Origin: Planctomycetota bacterium
GTDB lineage: Bacteria > Planctomycetota > UBA1135 > GCA-002686595
Direction: 5' to 3'
Assembly (NCBI GenBank): GCA_022446815.1
Contig: JAKVCD010000005.1
Coordinates: forward strand, 93,357-157,356
Length of the DNA stretch: 64,000 nucleotides
Below, one piece after another: positions 33,490-42,842 of this stretch. The translations under genes were made by a program, and so were the position numbers. The first letter of the stretch is position 1, and each line of letters opens with the position of its first letter. Below the pieces are notes generated by a model. That model was not told where the DNA came from. It did no database searches and saw only the letters and a program-made list of their open reading frames with translations.

Positions 33490-34518
33490 GTGCATGGTGC
33501 GAAGCTCAAGCTCGGGGGGGAGAGCGCGGCGCGGAGCGGGATGACTCTGATCGAGCTCCTCGTCGTCATGGGGCTCATCGCGCTGGTCCTCGGAGCAGGC
33601 CTCGGCGCGCTCGCTGGGATCGAGACCGGAAGCGGGCCCGCGGTCGCTGTCGTGAACTCGAGCCTGCGCTCTGCGAACAATTGGGCCGTCGCTCGCCGCG
33701 CGCCGGCGCGCGTCACCTTTGACGCGGAGACGAACACCATTCACGCCGAGGGCTTGGACGTCATCGGCACCTGGCACTTCGAGACCGTGCCGCCGCGCGG
33801 CGCCTTCGGCCTCAACGGGAGCATGGACAACATCGACCTGCACCCTGATGGATACCTCGGTAAGGCGATGGACCTCGAGAACGCAGTCTCTGGCGGCGGA
33901 TACTTCGTGCCGGTGCAAAGCAGCCCGACCTTCGACTTGTCCTCAGGCTTTCAGATCGCCTTCGCCGCCATGCCTACAGACGATGGCTCTGGGCGAGTCC
34001 TCTCGATCGGTGAGTCCGTCGGCGTGGAGTTGACCTCCTCCGGGGCGGTCAAGGCGCACTTCATGGGCGAGCTCCGTGACGAGAACGGCGCCGTGACGCC
34101 GACCGGCAAGGTGCAGGCGGAGACCTCTCCCGGACTGCTGCGGGTCGGGAGCTGGAGCCGAATCCTCGTGAGCTACGACCAGTCCGAGCTCGTGATCTTT
34201 GTCGAGGGCGTCCCCGCAGCGCGCACCCCCGACGTCGCCTGGGTGGTGAAGGTGGAGGGCCCCTTAGTCGTCGGAGGTGCGCGCCGCCAGTGGCCCGGGC
34301 GCATCGACTCGCTCGTGGTGAGCGCGGTCGCGGCAGAGGAGGAGGTGCAGCTGCCTGAGGGCGTGAGCTTCACCGAGACCGCGCCGAAGGAGGTGGTCTT
34401 CGCCGCGGGCGGTGGGCTGGACCGCAGGGTCCACTCCGAGCCCGTCCGCTTCTCGTTGGAGTTCGCCGACTCCACGACTGAGGTGATCGAGGTCGGCGTC
34501 TACGGGACGGTCCAGTAG
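33490..34518 (+). CDS. GspH-type pseudopilin with LamG-like body
   Basis: This protein is 342 residues from GTG 33490, the first in-frame start after the GspG stop, giving a 17-residue prepilin leader ending ARSG before MTLIELLVVMG (Glu at +5). The first 70 mature residues look like GspH (helix, then NSSLRSANNWAVARRAPARVTF). From about residue 90 to 320 there is a concanavalin-like domain: GTWHFE, GKAMDLENA, FQIAFAAMP, SWSRILVSYDQSELVIFVEGVPAA and IDSLVVS. Ordinary GspH is about 170 residues; this is twice that. LamG-like domains bind glycans or proteins, so a sticky pseudopilus tip is plausible. Confidence 0.8.
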   Translation: MHGAKLKLGGESAARSGMTLIELLVVMGLIALVLGAGLGALAGIETGSGPAVAVVNSSLRSANNWAVARRAPARVTFDAETNTIHAEGLDVIGTWHFETVPPRGAFGLNGSMDNIDLHPDGYLGKAMDLENAVSGGGYFVPVQSSPTFDLSSGFQIAFAAMPTDDGSGRVLSIGESVGVELTSSGAVKAHFMGELRDENGAVTPTGKVQAETSPGLLRVGSWSRILVSYDQSELVIFVEGVPAARTPDVAWVVKVEGPLVVGGARRQWPGRIDSLVVSAVAAEEEVQLPEGVSFTETAPKEVVFAAGGGLDRRVHSEPVRFSLEFADSTTEVIEVGVYGTVQ

Positions 34519-34531
34519 GGGACAGGTCGGG

Positions 34532-37500
34532 ATGATCATTCAGAGAGCAAGGCATACACAGGAGACCAGCGGGCTCGCGCTCGTGACGGTCATCCTCGTG
34601 CTCGCTGCGCTCCTCGTGATGGTGACGCCTTTCCTCCTCACCTCCCGCAACGCAGATCGCGCGAGCGCGCAGCTTTTCGACCGCGTCCAAGCGGGGACGG
34701 CTCTTGATAGCGCGCGCAACCACGCCCGCGCGGTCTTGGAGTCCACGCACTCCTTGCACGACAGCACCCCTTGGTTCGACTCGGTAGAGGAGCTCCAAGT
34801 TACGAACGACTTCGCCGCGGACTTCCTCAACGCCAACGATGACCGTGGCGTGATGTGGGACCTCAGGGTTGAGGACCTCGCCGGGCGAATCGACCTCAAC
34901 TCCGCAGGGGTCTACGCGATGGCGAACCTCCTGCAGTCCACCGCGCGCTTCTCGGAGGTCGTTCAGGGCGACATGGAGGAGCTCCCGATCTCTGGAGGCA
35001 CCTTGCCGGATCAAGGCTTCGTCTGGTCCCGCGGCGAGCTCATCGGCTATACGGGTATCGAAGATGGCAACCTCACGGGCCTGGTCCGCGGCCTGGGCGC
35101 TCAGTTCGACGAGGACGGGAACTCACTTGCAGGGCCGCGTCCGGCCTCCTCGCACGGCATCGGAGCGGCGGTGATCGACCAGCGCTCCTTTGGGGTGGTC
35201 GGCTGGCGGATCATGGATGGCCCCTTCAGGACCTTCGACTCGTATGAGCAGCTGCGCGAGGTGGACGAGCTCGTCCTCTCCACAGAGGGCATCGGCGCGG
35301 ACGGCTTCTTGCGCATGCGCGAGTTAGGCACTTGCTACGGCGCTGGTCGAGATGGCTCTCGCTGGCAGCGGCCGCAGCGCCTAGTGAGCGGCGTCCAAGG
35401 TGGCGTGACCGGGACGATCCGAGTGGACTCGCCGCGCTACTTCAACGTCGGCTCCACCATCGAGGTCCGCGAGGGTGAGCTCAAGGAGTACGCCCTCATC
35501 CAGAGCGTCTCCAACAACGGCGCGCTGCGGTTGGACCGCGCCCTGACCAACGACTTCCGCGCCTTTGAGGCGGAGGTGAGGGTCTTGGCGCGCAGGCCTG
35601 TAAACATCAACACCGCCTCCAAGGAGGTGCTCCAGCTCCTCTTCACGAACCTCCAGATCCGCAATCGCAACTCTCGCGTCACGGCGCAAGAGGCTGAGCA
35701 GCTAGCGGACGTGATCATCGAGTCGCGCCCGCTCGCTGGCTTCGAGGACTTCCTGCGGCGCGTCGTCCTCCCCGCAGGAGGCCTCGACGACATGCCTCAA
35801 GACGCTGCAGTGGTCCCTGAGGTCTTCTTGCGAGGTGGGGGCGCCTTCTTGGACCCCTGGGACGCGGTCGCCGTCTACACCAACGCCCTAAACGCGAACG
35901 ACTTCTCGCTCGAGTACTCGACCATGCCGGTGGCCTTCACGACACGGGAGGTTTTCGACCTGGAGCTGCGCGCCGCCGTCAACGCCCGGAGCGGGGTCGA
36001 GCGCTTCTCGGCGGTGCGAGAGACGGTCGAGCTCGTCGTCCCCCAGCGCGAGCTGATGTCGCTCTGGGCCCGCCAGGCTGACTTCGAGGATGCGCTCCGG
36101 CTCACGCGCGCGGCCCCCTATTGGATGACGGGCCCCGCAGCTACGACGCGCTTTGACCCCGCTGGCTCGATCCCACCGAGCAGGCTCTGGTCTCAGCTCG
36201 GGACCTATCAAGGCCAGCTGTACCTCCCCGGTGTGACAGGTAACTCAGCCCAGCTGGGCGATGAGGCGCCGACGCCAGAGCGGGTCTTCCCCTCTACGGA
36301 GCAAGACGACTGGGCGCAGCTCGCGCCCGCGCGCAGCGATGAGGAGGGACAACGTCAAGGTCGCGTCCTTCACTTTGATCACGAGACGCGCTCTACCGAG
36401 GGGCGCTTCCTTTATGACGGCTCTGTCCGGCGCTCGGCTACTGACGATAAGGTCCAGTACGCTGCGGATGACGACGGTCGGGCGCGACAGCTCTGGTTCT
36501 CCATGTGGGTCAAGCCACGGGAGGTCGGCGACGCTTGCTATTTTGACCTCGCTGGTAGCTCTGTAGATACGGACCGGATCTCGCTGGTGATGGAGGGTGA
36601 GGACTTGGTCTTGCGCTTGCGTGATGCAGGCGGCGACCACCCCGATACGCCGGAGCAGGAGTGGAGCGAGCTGCGCTTTGCGATCGCTCAGGGCGAAGGG
36701 CCTGGGATCCCTGTGGACACTTGGACCCACCTAGCCTTTGACGTCGCGGGCTCGCGCCCAGACCAGATGTCTCTCTTCGTGAACGGCACGACCCACGGGG
36801 TGCGCACTCCTGGACTCACGCGCCTGACCGCGTCGATCGATATGGACTCCTCCTTCATACCCTTGGAGGACACCGAGGGCTTCCCGCCGCGCGGGGTCGC
36901 GCGTATCGGAGAGGAGCTCATCGAGTACGTCCTCTCGGGTAATGGGCTGGACGCCACTTACAACGAGGTCGGCCCTATGGCGGGCTTCGGGGGCCGTAAC
37001 GCGAGGGTGCGATGGAGCGGCGGTGACGAGCCCATTCCGGACAACCTTGAGGACATCGACCTTACGCATGAGGCCGGCACGACCGTTCAGGTCTATGGCT
37101 ACAGTCTGCCCTTCACCTCTGACGTCCCGAGCGGGAGCGCGACCCTCGCGAGCGAGCTCGGTCCTTGGCGCGTGGGCGTCTTGAAGGGCGTCGTGGGTGG
37201 TTCAGAGACTCGCGGGGATCCGGTCGCGGTTCAGCTGCTACCCCCTGGTCAAACCACCCCTGTGCAGTTCCCCCTAGGGTGGGGCATCGGCGGGCCAGAG
37301 AGCGCGGTCACTGGCCTCATCCTCGGCGCGGCGGAGCGCCCCGACGCTGAAGATGCAGAGGCAGACGCTGAGGTGATGGCGGCCTTCAGCCCCGACGGCG
37401 GCTACGCAGCGATGATCCAAGTCGGCGTCAGCGTTGGTCTCAACGACGTGAACGAGACGATCAACAACGTCGAGATCGGTGGAGTCGAAGTCTTCCGCTA

Positions 37501-39706
37501 CTCCGGCTGGGATGGGCAGACCCTAAACATCGCAGCGCGCGGAGACTCTTGTACAGAGCTTGAGAACCTCGTTAGCGACGAGGATGTGCCCCTCGGCGGC
37601 ACTCGTGCCTTCTTGAGTGAGTGGTCGGTCTCCAACGCTGAAGGAGTCTTGGTCCAGACGATCCTCAGGCGCCGCTGCTTCGTCGTTCCGATCTCCATCC
37701 CCGTGCCTGGGACGAGCGAGGTTTCCGGCTTCCTCGCCGCAGACGCGGAGAACCCACAGTTCGCTCAGCTCACCCAGCAGGATGAAGGCGAGCTCACAGA
37801 GTGGGTCTGCTACAACTGGTTTGAGCCGACCTACCAGCAGCTCGTGCGCGATGATCCGGGCGCCCTTGAAGAGCTGCGCGTCTATCTCCTCAACAATATC
37901 GATGAGGAGGACATCAACGACCCCCAAGGCCCCGGCGCCGGCGGACCAGGCGGGGGCGGACCAGGCGGTGGAGGGAGCGCTGGGCTCCCCAGCGCTAAGA
38001 GCAGAGCGCCCTCTGTAGAGTCGGCGGCCCTCGGTGCACAGTGGCAGCCCATTCTGGGTGAGCCTAGCGACGAGGAGCTCCCGATCACCCGGGGGGCTCG
38101 CGAGCTCTTCCAGCATCGCGGTGTCTTGGGCACCTACCCCCAAGAGCACGCAGCAGGGACGCAGATCCTGCCGGTGGTGAAGGTCTTTGAGGGCGGCACC
38201 GACACCGGAAATCCCGGCCGCTTTGACCCAGCCTTCGTATTTCAAGGGGACATCGCTCACCCCGGCTGGCCGATGCTCGTTCACCGCTATCACCGGCCTG
38301 CGACCCAGGTCCTCGTCCACGGCTGGGAGCAACCCGACACGAACACTGTCGAGGCGAGCGACTCAGGCGTGACTTTCTCTACGAGGACTGTGGGGCAGGG
38401 CAACGCGACGGCCTACATCGCCTTCGACCGAGCCTGCCCAGAGCCGCTGCTCTCATTCCAAGGAGCAATAGGCGGGCGGCCGATTCATGAGATGCGGAGG
38501 GTTTGCCGCGTGACCTCCTTCCCCTCTGGTGAGAGACCTCGAGAGGTGACTCAGGTGGCGATCGGCGGCAGCGTTCGCGAGGGAGAGCTCCCTGTCCCGG
38601 CTGCGCTCGTGGATGAGCTCATCTTTGGCACGACCGAGTTCGGAAAGAGCGTGATCCCCTTTGAGCTGGGGACAGCGGATGAGGAGACCTTCCAAGGTGG
38701 AGCTTTGCGCCTCTCGAATGACTTTGGAGAGGGAGCGAGCTACTTCAACGTCGCCTCCTCATGGACTGGTGAGGAGGGAAACACGACAGCTTTCGGTCAG
38801 GTGATCCGCTTCCCTCAAGGTTCGTTCGGTACACCGATCCTCTACCTCAACCAGCTCCCAGAGGACGGGGGGCTGCTGCGCATCGGCGATGAGATCATCG
38901 CTTACGAGTCACGCGACCCGGAGTCTGCGGAGATCACGGTCGCACCGAACGGCCGCGGGATGCTGGGGACGACCCCTCAGCCGCACGCGCACGGGGAGCC
39001 GATTCAGTTCCTCTCGCACTTCACAGTGAGCACGCTCTCCGGTGGCTTAGGTGGCGGCGACTCCACCATCCCGCTCGCGAGCACTCAGGAGTTCCCGAAC
39101 GAGGGGACCGTGCTGATCAACGAAGAGCTCATCCACTACACCAGGAAGCGCTCCGGCTCCCTTGAGATGCCCTCAGCCTCCACGGTGCCTGGCGCGCAGG
39201 ACGGTCGGGGCCCCGGGCTCTTCCGCGGGCGCTACGGCACCCTCGCCCAGAGCCACGGCGCGGGCGAGCCCGTCATCCTCTTCCCATTCCGCTACTGGGA
39301 TCGCTGGGCGCAGCAGGCCGACGCGCCGGAGCTCTCGTACTTCTCCTTCGAGGTCGCTCAGCCGGGCGCGTGGCACGAGAGCCTCTACTGGCAGCATGAG
39401 GACGTCCAAACCGGCGGGCCCTCTCTGCGGGCCCTCGTGCGGACGGATGCCTCGGTCCCTTGGGACGCCTCACCGAACGACACGCCTGGCCTCGACCTCT
39501 ACACCAAGGGGCTAGAGGGCGGCGACACCATCGCTACCGGCGCGGCGACGGACCTCTTCGAGGCGCGCTTCTTCGTCGAGTATGCCTCGGGCTCCTTCGA
39601 CGCGGTGACCGGGATGTCGCACGGCTGGAAGGCCGCCCCGCGTCTCAGCGAGTTCGGCGTGTTCTATCGCGCCCCCTCCATGACCCTGAGGAGCGTGAAC
39701 CGATGA
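34532..39706 (+). CDS. Giant GspK-like minor pseudopilin (1724 residues)
   Basis: A 14-residue leader ends in SG before LALVTVILVLAALLVMVTPF; no Glu is at +5, as in GspK proteins. The first 430 residues follow GspK (SARNHARAVLEST, IDLNSAG, VNINTASKEVLQLLF, a helix-hairpin-helix-like region). Beyond that lies about 1300 residues not present in GspK (family about 300-350): a LamG-like domain (about 610-770), a Gly-rich linker (about 1130-1152), and repeated modules ending RG.xGT..xH..G (about 190-218, 770-830, 1190-1216, 1435-1495, 1510-1580). Frames are intact throughout. It probably forms an enlarged tip complex with the GspI/J-like products. ATGA overlap with the GspJ-like gene. Confidence 0.85.
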   Translation: MIIQRARHTQETSGLALVTVILVLAALLVMVTPFLLTSRNADRASAQLFDRVQAGTALDSARNHARAVLESTHSLHDSTPWFDSVEELQVTNDFAADFLNANDDRGVMWDLRVEDLAGRIDLNSAGVYAMANLLQSTARFSEVVQGDMEELPISGGTLPDQGFVWSRGELIGYTGIEDGNLTGLVRGLGAQFDEDGNSLAGPRPASSHGIGAAVIDQRSFGVVGWRIMDGPFRTFDSYEQLREVDELVLSTEGIGADGFLRMRELGTCYGAGRDGSRWQRPQRLVSGVQGGVTGTIRVDSPRYFNVGSTIEVREGELKEYALIQSVSNNGALRLDRALTNDFRAFEAEVRVLARRPVNINTASKEVLQLLFTNLQIRNRNSRVTAQEAEQLADVIIESRPLAGFEDFLRRVVLPAGGLDDMPQDAAVVPEVFLRGGGAFLDPWDAVAVYTNALNANDFSLEYSTMPVAFTTREVFDLELRAAVNARSGVERFSAVRETVELVVPQRELMSLWARQADFEDALRLTRAAPYWMTGPAATTRFDPAGSIPPSRLWSQLGTYQGQLYLPGVTGNSAQLGDEAPTPERVFPSTEQDDWAQLAPARSDEEGQRQGRVLHFDHETRSTEGRFLYDGSVRRSATDDKVQYAADDDGRARQLWFSMWVKPREVGDACYFDLAGSSVDTDRISLVMEGEDLVLRLRDAGGDHPDTPEQEWSELRFAIAQGEGPGIPVDTWTHLAFDVAGSRPDQMSLFVNGTTHGVRTPGLTRLTASIDMDSSFIPLEDTEGFPPRGVARIGEELIEYVLSGNGLDATYNEVGPMAGFGGRNARVRWSGGDEPIPDNLEDIDLTHEAGTTVQVYGYSLPFTSDVPSGSATLASELGPWRVGVLKGVVGGSETRGDPVAVQLLPPGQTTPVQFPLGWGIGGPESAVTGLILGAAERPDAEDAEADAEVMAAFSPDGGYAAMIQVGVSVGLNDVNETINNVEIGGVEVFRYSGWDGQTLNIAARGDSCTELENLVSDEDVPLGGTRAFLSEWSVSNAEGVLVQTILRRRCFVVPISIPVPGTSEVSGFLAADAENPQFAQLTQQDEGELTEWVCYNWFEPTYQQLVRDDPGALEELRVYLLNNIDEEDINDPQGPGAGGPGGGGPGGGGSAGLPSAKSRAPSVESAALGAQWQPILGEPSDEELPITRGARELFQHRGVLGTYPQEHAAGTQILPVVKVFEGGTDTGNPGRFDPAFVFQGDIAHPGWPMLVHRYHRPATQVLVHGWEQPDTNTVEASDSGVTFSTRTVGQGNATAYIAFDRACPEPLLSFQGAIGGRPIHEMRRVCRVTSFPSGERPREVTQVAIGGSVREGELPVPAALVDELIFGTTEFGKSVIPFELGTADEETFQGGALRLSNDFGEGASYFNVASSWTGEEGNTTAFGQVIRFPQGSFGTPILYLNQLPEDGGLLRIGDEIIAYESRDPESAEITVAPNGRGMLGTTPQPHAHGEPIQFLSHFTVSTLSGGLGGGDSTIPLASTQEFPNEGTVLINEELIHYTRKRSGSLEMPSASTVPGAQDGRGPGLFRGRYGTLAQSHGAGEPVILFPFRYWDRWAQQADAPELSYFSFEVAQPGAWHESLYWQHEDVQTGGPSLRALVRTDASVPWDASPNDTPGLDLYTKGLEGGDTIATGAATDLFEARFFVEYASGSFDAVTGMSHGWKAAPRLSEFGVFYRAPSMTLRSVNR

Positions 39707-40791
39707 GGTCACTCAGGCCGAGAGAGCGCCGCCGCGGCCTCACCTTGCTCGAGCTCGTCCTCGCGGTCGGGCTCTTCGCGCTCCTCTCCCTCGCGGTCTT
39801 TGAGCTCCTTGAGGGGACGCTGGTCACTTGGCGTAAGAGCGAGGTCCGGAGGAACCAGATGGAGACCTCGACGGCGGTCTTGGAGCTCATCGCTCGGGAC
39901 TTCCAGAGCCTAGAGGGCGGCTCACGCGGAGACCTCGTCGTCGAGTGGGAGACCTTTGACACCAACTCAGACGGCGGCCGTGAGACGGTCTGGCCGCGTA
40001 TTCGCTTGGTCCGTCAGGCATCGGCCTCAGACGCGGCACGGGTCGCGCTGCAGACCCAGCAGACGGTGGATGGCCCTGACCTCACAGAGGTTTGTTGGGC
40101 GGTGCTCCCTAGCCGTGAGGACGGCAGCGTCGGCACCCTCTGGCGAGGTGAGCGCCTCGTCCATGGCGGGCTCAGCGCGTCCGCTGAGGCGCCCAAGCCG
40201 AGCGTCTCCTTCTTCGACGCGAGCTATGTGAAGCGCGACGGCAGCGTGGCGGCTGGCTCTCTCGATGAGCTCACTGGCGGCATGCTCTGGTTCCAGGTCC
40301 TCCTCGCTACGCAGACCAGCTCCGTAAACGACGGCTGGACCCTCGGAGGTGGGCTCGAGGATGCCGCGACCTCTTGGGACGCTTGGCGCTCGGCCCGGCC
40401 GGACGAGACCCGGCACGAGTGGAACGAGCCGCCCAGTGGGATGCCTCGGGTGGGGGAGGAGGCCTTACTCCCGCGCCGCGTGCGGATCGCAATGGAGTTC
40501 GAGGACCCGACTCAGCGTCTCCGCAGGACGCGCATCTCGAGCTACATAGCGGCGTCAGACGTGGCCATAACGGTGGATGATGAGACGCGCGTGCCCAAGG
40601 TCGGCAGCTACATGCGCGTCGACGCAGAGTGGATGAAGGTCAAGTCGAAGAATGGCCGCCGCCTCACCGTTGAGCGTGGCGCGCGCGGCACAGAGGCTGA
40701 ACCGCATGACTCGGGCGCTCGCATCTCTCACGGGGAGACTGTGGTGCGCGAGGTGATCATCCCAACCTACCGAGAGGACTGGAAGCTTTGA
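39703..40791 (+). CDS. GspJ-like minor pseudopilin with terminal RG-GT-H-G module
   Basis: This protein is 362 residues from ATG 39703, which overlaps the GspK stop; the open frame extends upstream but overlaps GspK coding. The leader MRSLRPRERRRG precedes LTLLELVLAVGLFALLSLAVFELL, with Glu at +5. The middle has the GspJ-like pattern EVRRNQMETSTAVLELIARDFQSL. The C-terminus (about 285-345) carries a module also repeated in the giant GspK: ITVDDETRVPKVGSYMRVD, then LTVERGARGTEAEPHDSGARI (given in parts). Normal GspJ is about 200 residues. A GspI/J/K tip is known in type II secretion; here two of the three are enlarged. Confidence 0.82.
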   Translation: MRSLRPRERRRGLTLLELVLAVGLFALLSLAVFELLEGTLVTWRKSEVRRNQMETSTAVLELIARDFQSLEGGSRGDLVVEWETFDTNSDGGRETVWPRIRLVRQASASDAARVALQTQQTVDGPDLTEVCWAVLPSREDGSVGTLWRGERLVHGGLSASAEAPKPSVSFFDASYVKRDGSVAAGSLDELTGGMLWFQVLLATQTSSVNDGWTLGGGLEDAATSWDAWRSARPDETRHEWNEPPSGMPRVGEEALLPRRVRIAMEFEDPTQRLRRTRISSYIAASDVAITVDDETRVPKVGSYMRVDAEWMKVKSKNGRRLTVERGARGTEAEPHDSGARISHGETVVREVIIPTYREDWKL

Positions 40792-41279
40792 GGCTCCCCA
40801 AGAGAGGCGCTCAGGCCGGCTTCACGATCGTCGAGGTCGTGCTCGCGATGGGGATCTTGCTCGTCGGAGCGGCGGCGATCCTATCCATGCTCACCTTCGG
40901 CGCCTCTATGACTCGGGCGGCGCAGCTCAGGACCGCGGCGGCCACCGCAGTGGAGGCTGTGCGCGCAGACCTCGAGGCCAACATGTTCCCCTATGACCCG
41001 CTGCTCGACGGCGAAGATGGTGAGGTCGGCTCTCCAAAGACCTTCGTCGATCGCGCGGTCCCCGGTCTCTCTCAGGTGGTTTACTCCGCTACCCCTACAC
41101 AGAACCCCAACCTCCCGCGGGAGTACCGCGTCGACGTGGACATCACCTGGACCACTGGCGGCGTTGAGCGCAACAAACAGATCACCTGGATTTTGCTCCG
41201 GGAGATCTCCTTCGGAGAGCGCCTGAGGAGGCGCTTCGTGGAGAAGTCCGGCGCATTGCCCGGACAAGAAGTAAAGTGA
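40788..41279 (+). CDS. GspI/PilV-like minor pseudopilin
   Basis: This 163-residue protein has a TTG start overlapping the GspJ stop (TTGA). The leader MRLPKRGAQAG precedes FTIVEVVLAMGILLVGAAAIL, with Glu at +5. The small size and the downstream helix MTRAAQLRTAAATAVEAVRADLE fit GspI or PilV. The C-terminal beta region (YRVDVDITWTTGGVERNKQITWILL) fits the short GspI fold. It would nucleate the tip with the GspJ- and GspK-like proteins. Confidence 0.8.
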   Translation: MRLPKRGAQAGFTIVEVVLAMGILLVGAAAILSMLTFGASMTRAAQLRTAAATAVEAVRADLEANMFPYDPLLDGEDGEVGSPKTFVDRAVPGLSQVVYSATPTQNPNLPREYRVDVDITWTTGGVERNKQITWILLREISFGERLRRRFVEKSGALPGQEVK

Positions 41280-42832
41280 TGAGACCTATGACTAGAACCA
41301 CCCTGTGTTCATTGGCGGCCCTCGTCGCCCTCAGCTTCGCGCCTCAAGCGCAGCCCTCCGATGGTACGCCTACGATGTTGCGCCTCAGGAGCGGCGCGAT
41401 TCAGTGGGGTGAGGTGCTCGAGCACACGCCCGATGGGATCGTCTTCCGCCGCCTCGACACCGGCGGGGTCGCGCGCCTCTCATGGACCTTCTTGGATCCT
41501 GCGCAGGAGCGGTCGCTGCGGACGGACTATGGCTACATCGACACCTCTAGTGAAGTCCTCTACGTAGACGCAGACCGCCTCGTCTTAGTCGATGGCAAAG
41601 AGGTCACAGGGCTCATCGTGGACCAGGGCGAAGGCCGGATCCGAGTGAAGACAGAGACTGGGCTCATCGACGTCCCTGCGGCGCGGGTCCGTGCGGTCTC
41701 TAGCGGTGTGCAGGTCCCTGCCCTCGAGGTCTACACCCGAGAGGAGTTGATCCAGAAGCGCCTCGCTGAGGCGCCGCCGCTCGACGCGCAAGGTCTCTAC
41801 GACTTCGGCAGCTTCTGTGAGCAGATCCTCGCCTTCACCGAAGCCCTCGGCGCGTACATGGCGATCCAGCAGCTTGACCCTGACTTCCGCAGCGCTGAGA
41901 TGCCTGGGCTGATCGTGCGCACGACCAAGAAGGTCGAGCAGCAGGTGCAGCTTGAGTACCTCGCGGAGGTCGATCTGCTCAAGCGCCGGAAGCAGTTCGA
42001 TGAGGCCTTGCAGAAGCTCTCTACCTTTCCTGACAGGTTCCCCGACAGCCCCCTCGAGGGCGACCGCCTAAAGCTCACGAAGCGCGTCGAGGACGCGCAG
42101 AAGGACTACGTCCGTGAGGTCGTACAGCGCGGCTGGTACCGCTGGACAGAGCGGCTCGCTGCGCAGGCTGCGCGCAAGATGGGCTTCTCTCAGGCCCTCG
42201 GCTTCGCTGAGGAGCAGCTCCATCAAGACATCCTGACTGCCGTCGTGGACGACGCGCGCGAGTGGGACAAGGAGCTTGAGGAGGACGAGGTCCTCCAGAT
42301 GTGGCTGGAGCGCAAGGTCTCGCGATATCGGGTCGCGTCCTACGGCCTGGGCACTTGGCTGCTCGGAGAAGACTCCGCCCTCGCGGGGAGTCCGCAGTCT
42401 TCACAGCCTGCAGCTGGCACGAGCGAGGTCGACGCAGAGCGCGCTGCCCTTGAAGAGAAGATCCGCAAGTTCCTCCAAAGTCAGAAGACCGCGGGCCGGA
42501 GCTCTGCGCTCGCCGGAGGAGAGGGAGACGATGACGCCGAGGGCTTCTGGAAGACCCTCTCTGCGAGCGCCCGCTCGAGCTGGATCGTCGCCTACTACGC
42601 CGAGAACTCTGGCGACATGGAGATCAAGGATCCGCCGGAGCTGCGCAACTGCCCGACTTGCGGGGGGCGCGGAGTGATCGAGGTCGTCGTCTCAGACTCG
42701 CGAGGCTCTGCCAGCCAGGGCGGCGGCGGACGCGGAGGCGGTCAAGAGGCGCGCGGTCGCGGCGGGCTCGCGACCCTCGGGTGTGACACTTGCAAGGGCA
42801 TCGGCCGCGTACGTCGTATCCGCTATCGCTAG
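41279..42832 (+). CDS. Secreted protein with SH3-like N-terminus and DnaJ-type cysteine pairs
   Basis: This protein is 517 residues from ATG 41279 (TGATG overlap with the GspI-like gene). A signal peptide (TLCSLAALVALSFAPQAQP) precedes a beta region (MLRLRSGAIQWGEVLEHTPDGIVFRRL) resembling small barrel domains, repeated once (VDADRLVLVDGKEV). A helical region with TPR-like features follows (about 165-330). The last 70 residues contain CPTCGGRG, a Gly-rich loop (GGGGRGGGQEARGRGG) and CDTCKGIGR, two CxxCxG pairs as in the DnaJ zinc finger. A periplasmic CxxCxGxG pair is unusual and could hold zinc or form disulfides. The operon position implies a role with the pseudopilus. Confidence 0.7.
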   Translation: MRPMTRTTLCSLAALVALSFAPQAQPSDGTPTMLRLRSGAIQWGEVLEHTPDGIVFRRLDTGGVARLSWTFLDPAQERSLRTDYGYIDTSSEVLYVDADRLVLVDGKEVTGLIVDQGEGRIRVKTETGLIDVPAARVRAVSSGVQVPALEVYTREELIQKRLAEAPPLDAQGLYDFGSFCEQILAFTEALGAYMAIQQLDPDFRSAEMPGLIVRTTKKVEQQVQLEYLAEVDLLKRRKQFDEALQKLSTFPDRFPDSPLEGDRLKLTKRVEDAQKDYVREVVQRGWYRWTERLAAQAARKMGFSQALGFAEEQLHQDILTAVVDDAREWDKELEEDEVLQMWLERKVSRYRVASYGLGTWLLGEDSALAGSPQSSQPAAGTSEVDAERAALEEKIRKFLQSQKTAGRSSALAGGEGDDDAEGFWKTLSASARSSWIVAYYAENSGDMEIKDPPELRNCPTCGGRGVIEVVVSDSRGSASQGGGGRGGGQEARGRGGLATLGCDTCKGIGRVRRIRYR

Positions 42833-42842
42833 GGAGGCACGG

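Noticed and set aside
42640..42810. Possible complete DnaJ gene in the pseudopilin operon
   Set aside because: Only two CxxCxG pairs are present, with no J-domain HPD motif; the protein is exported.
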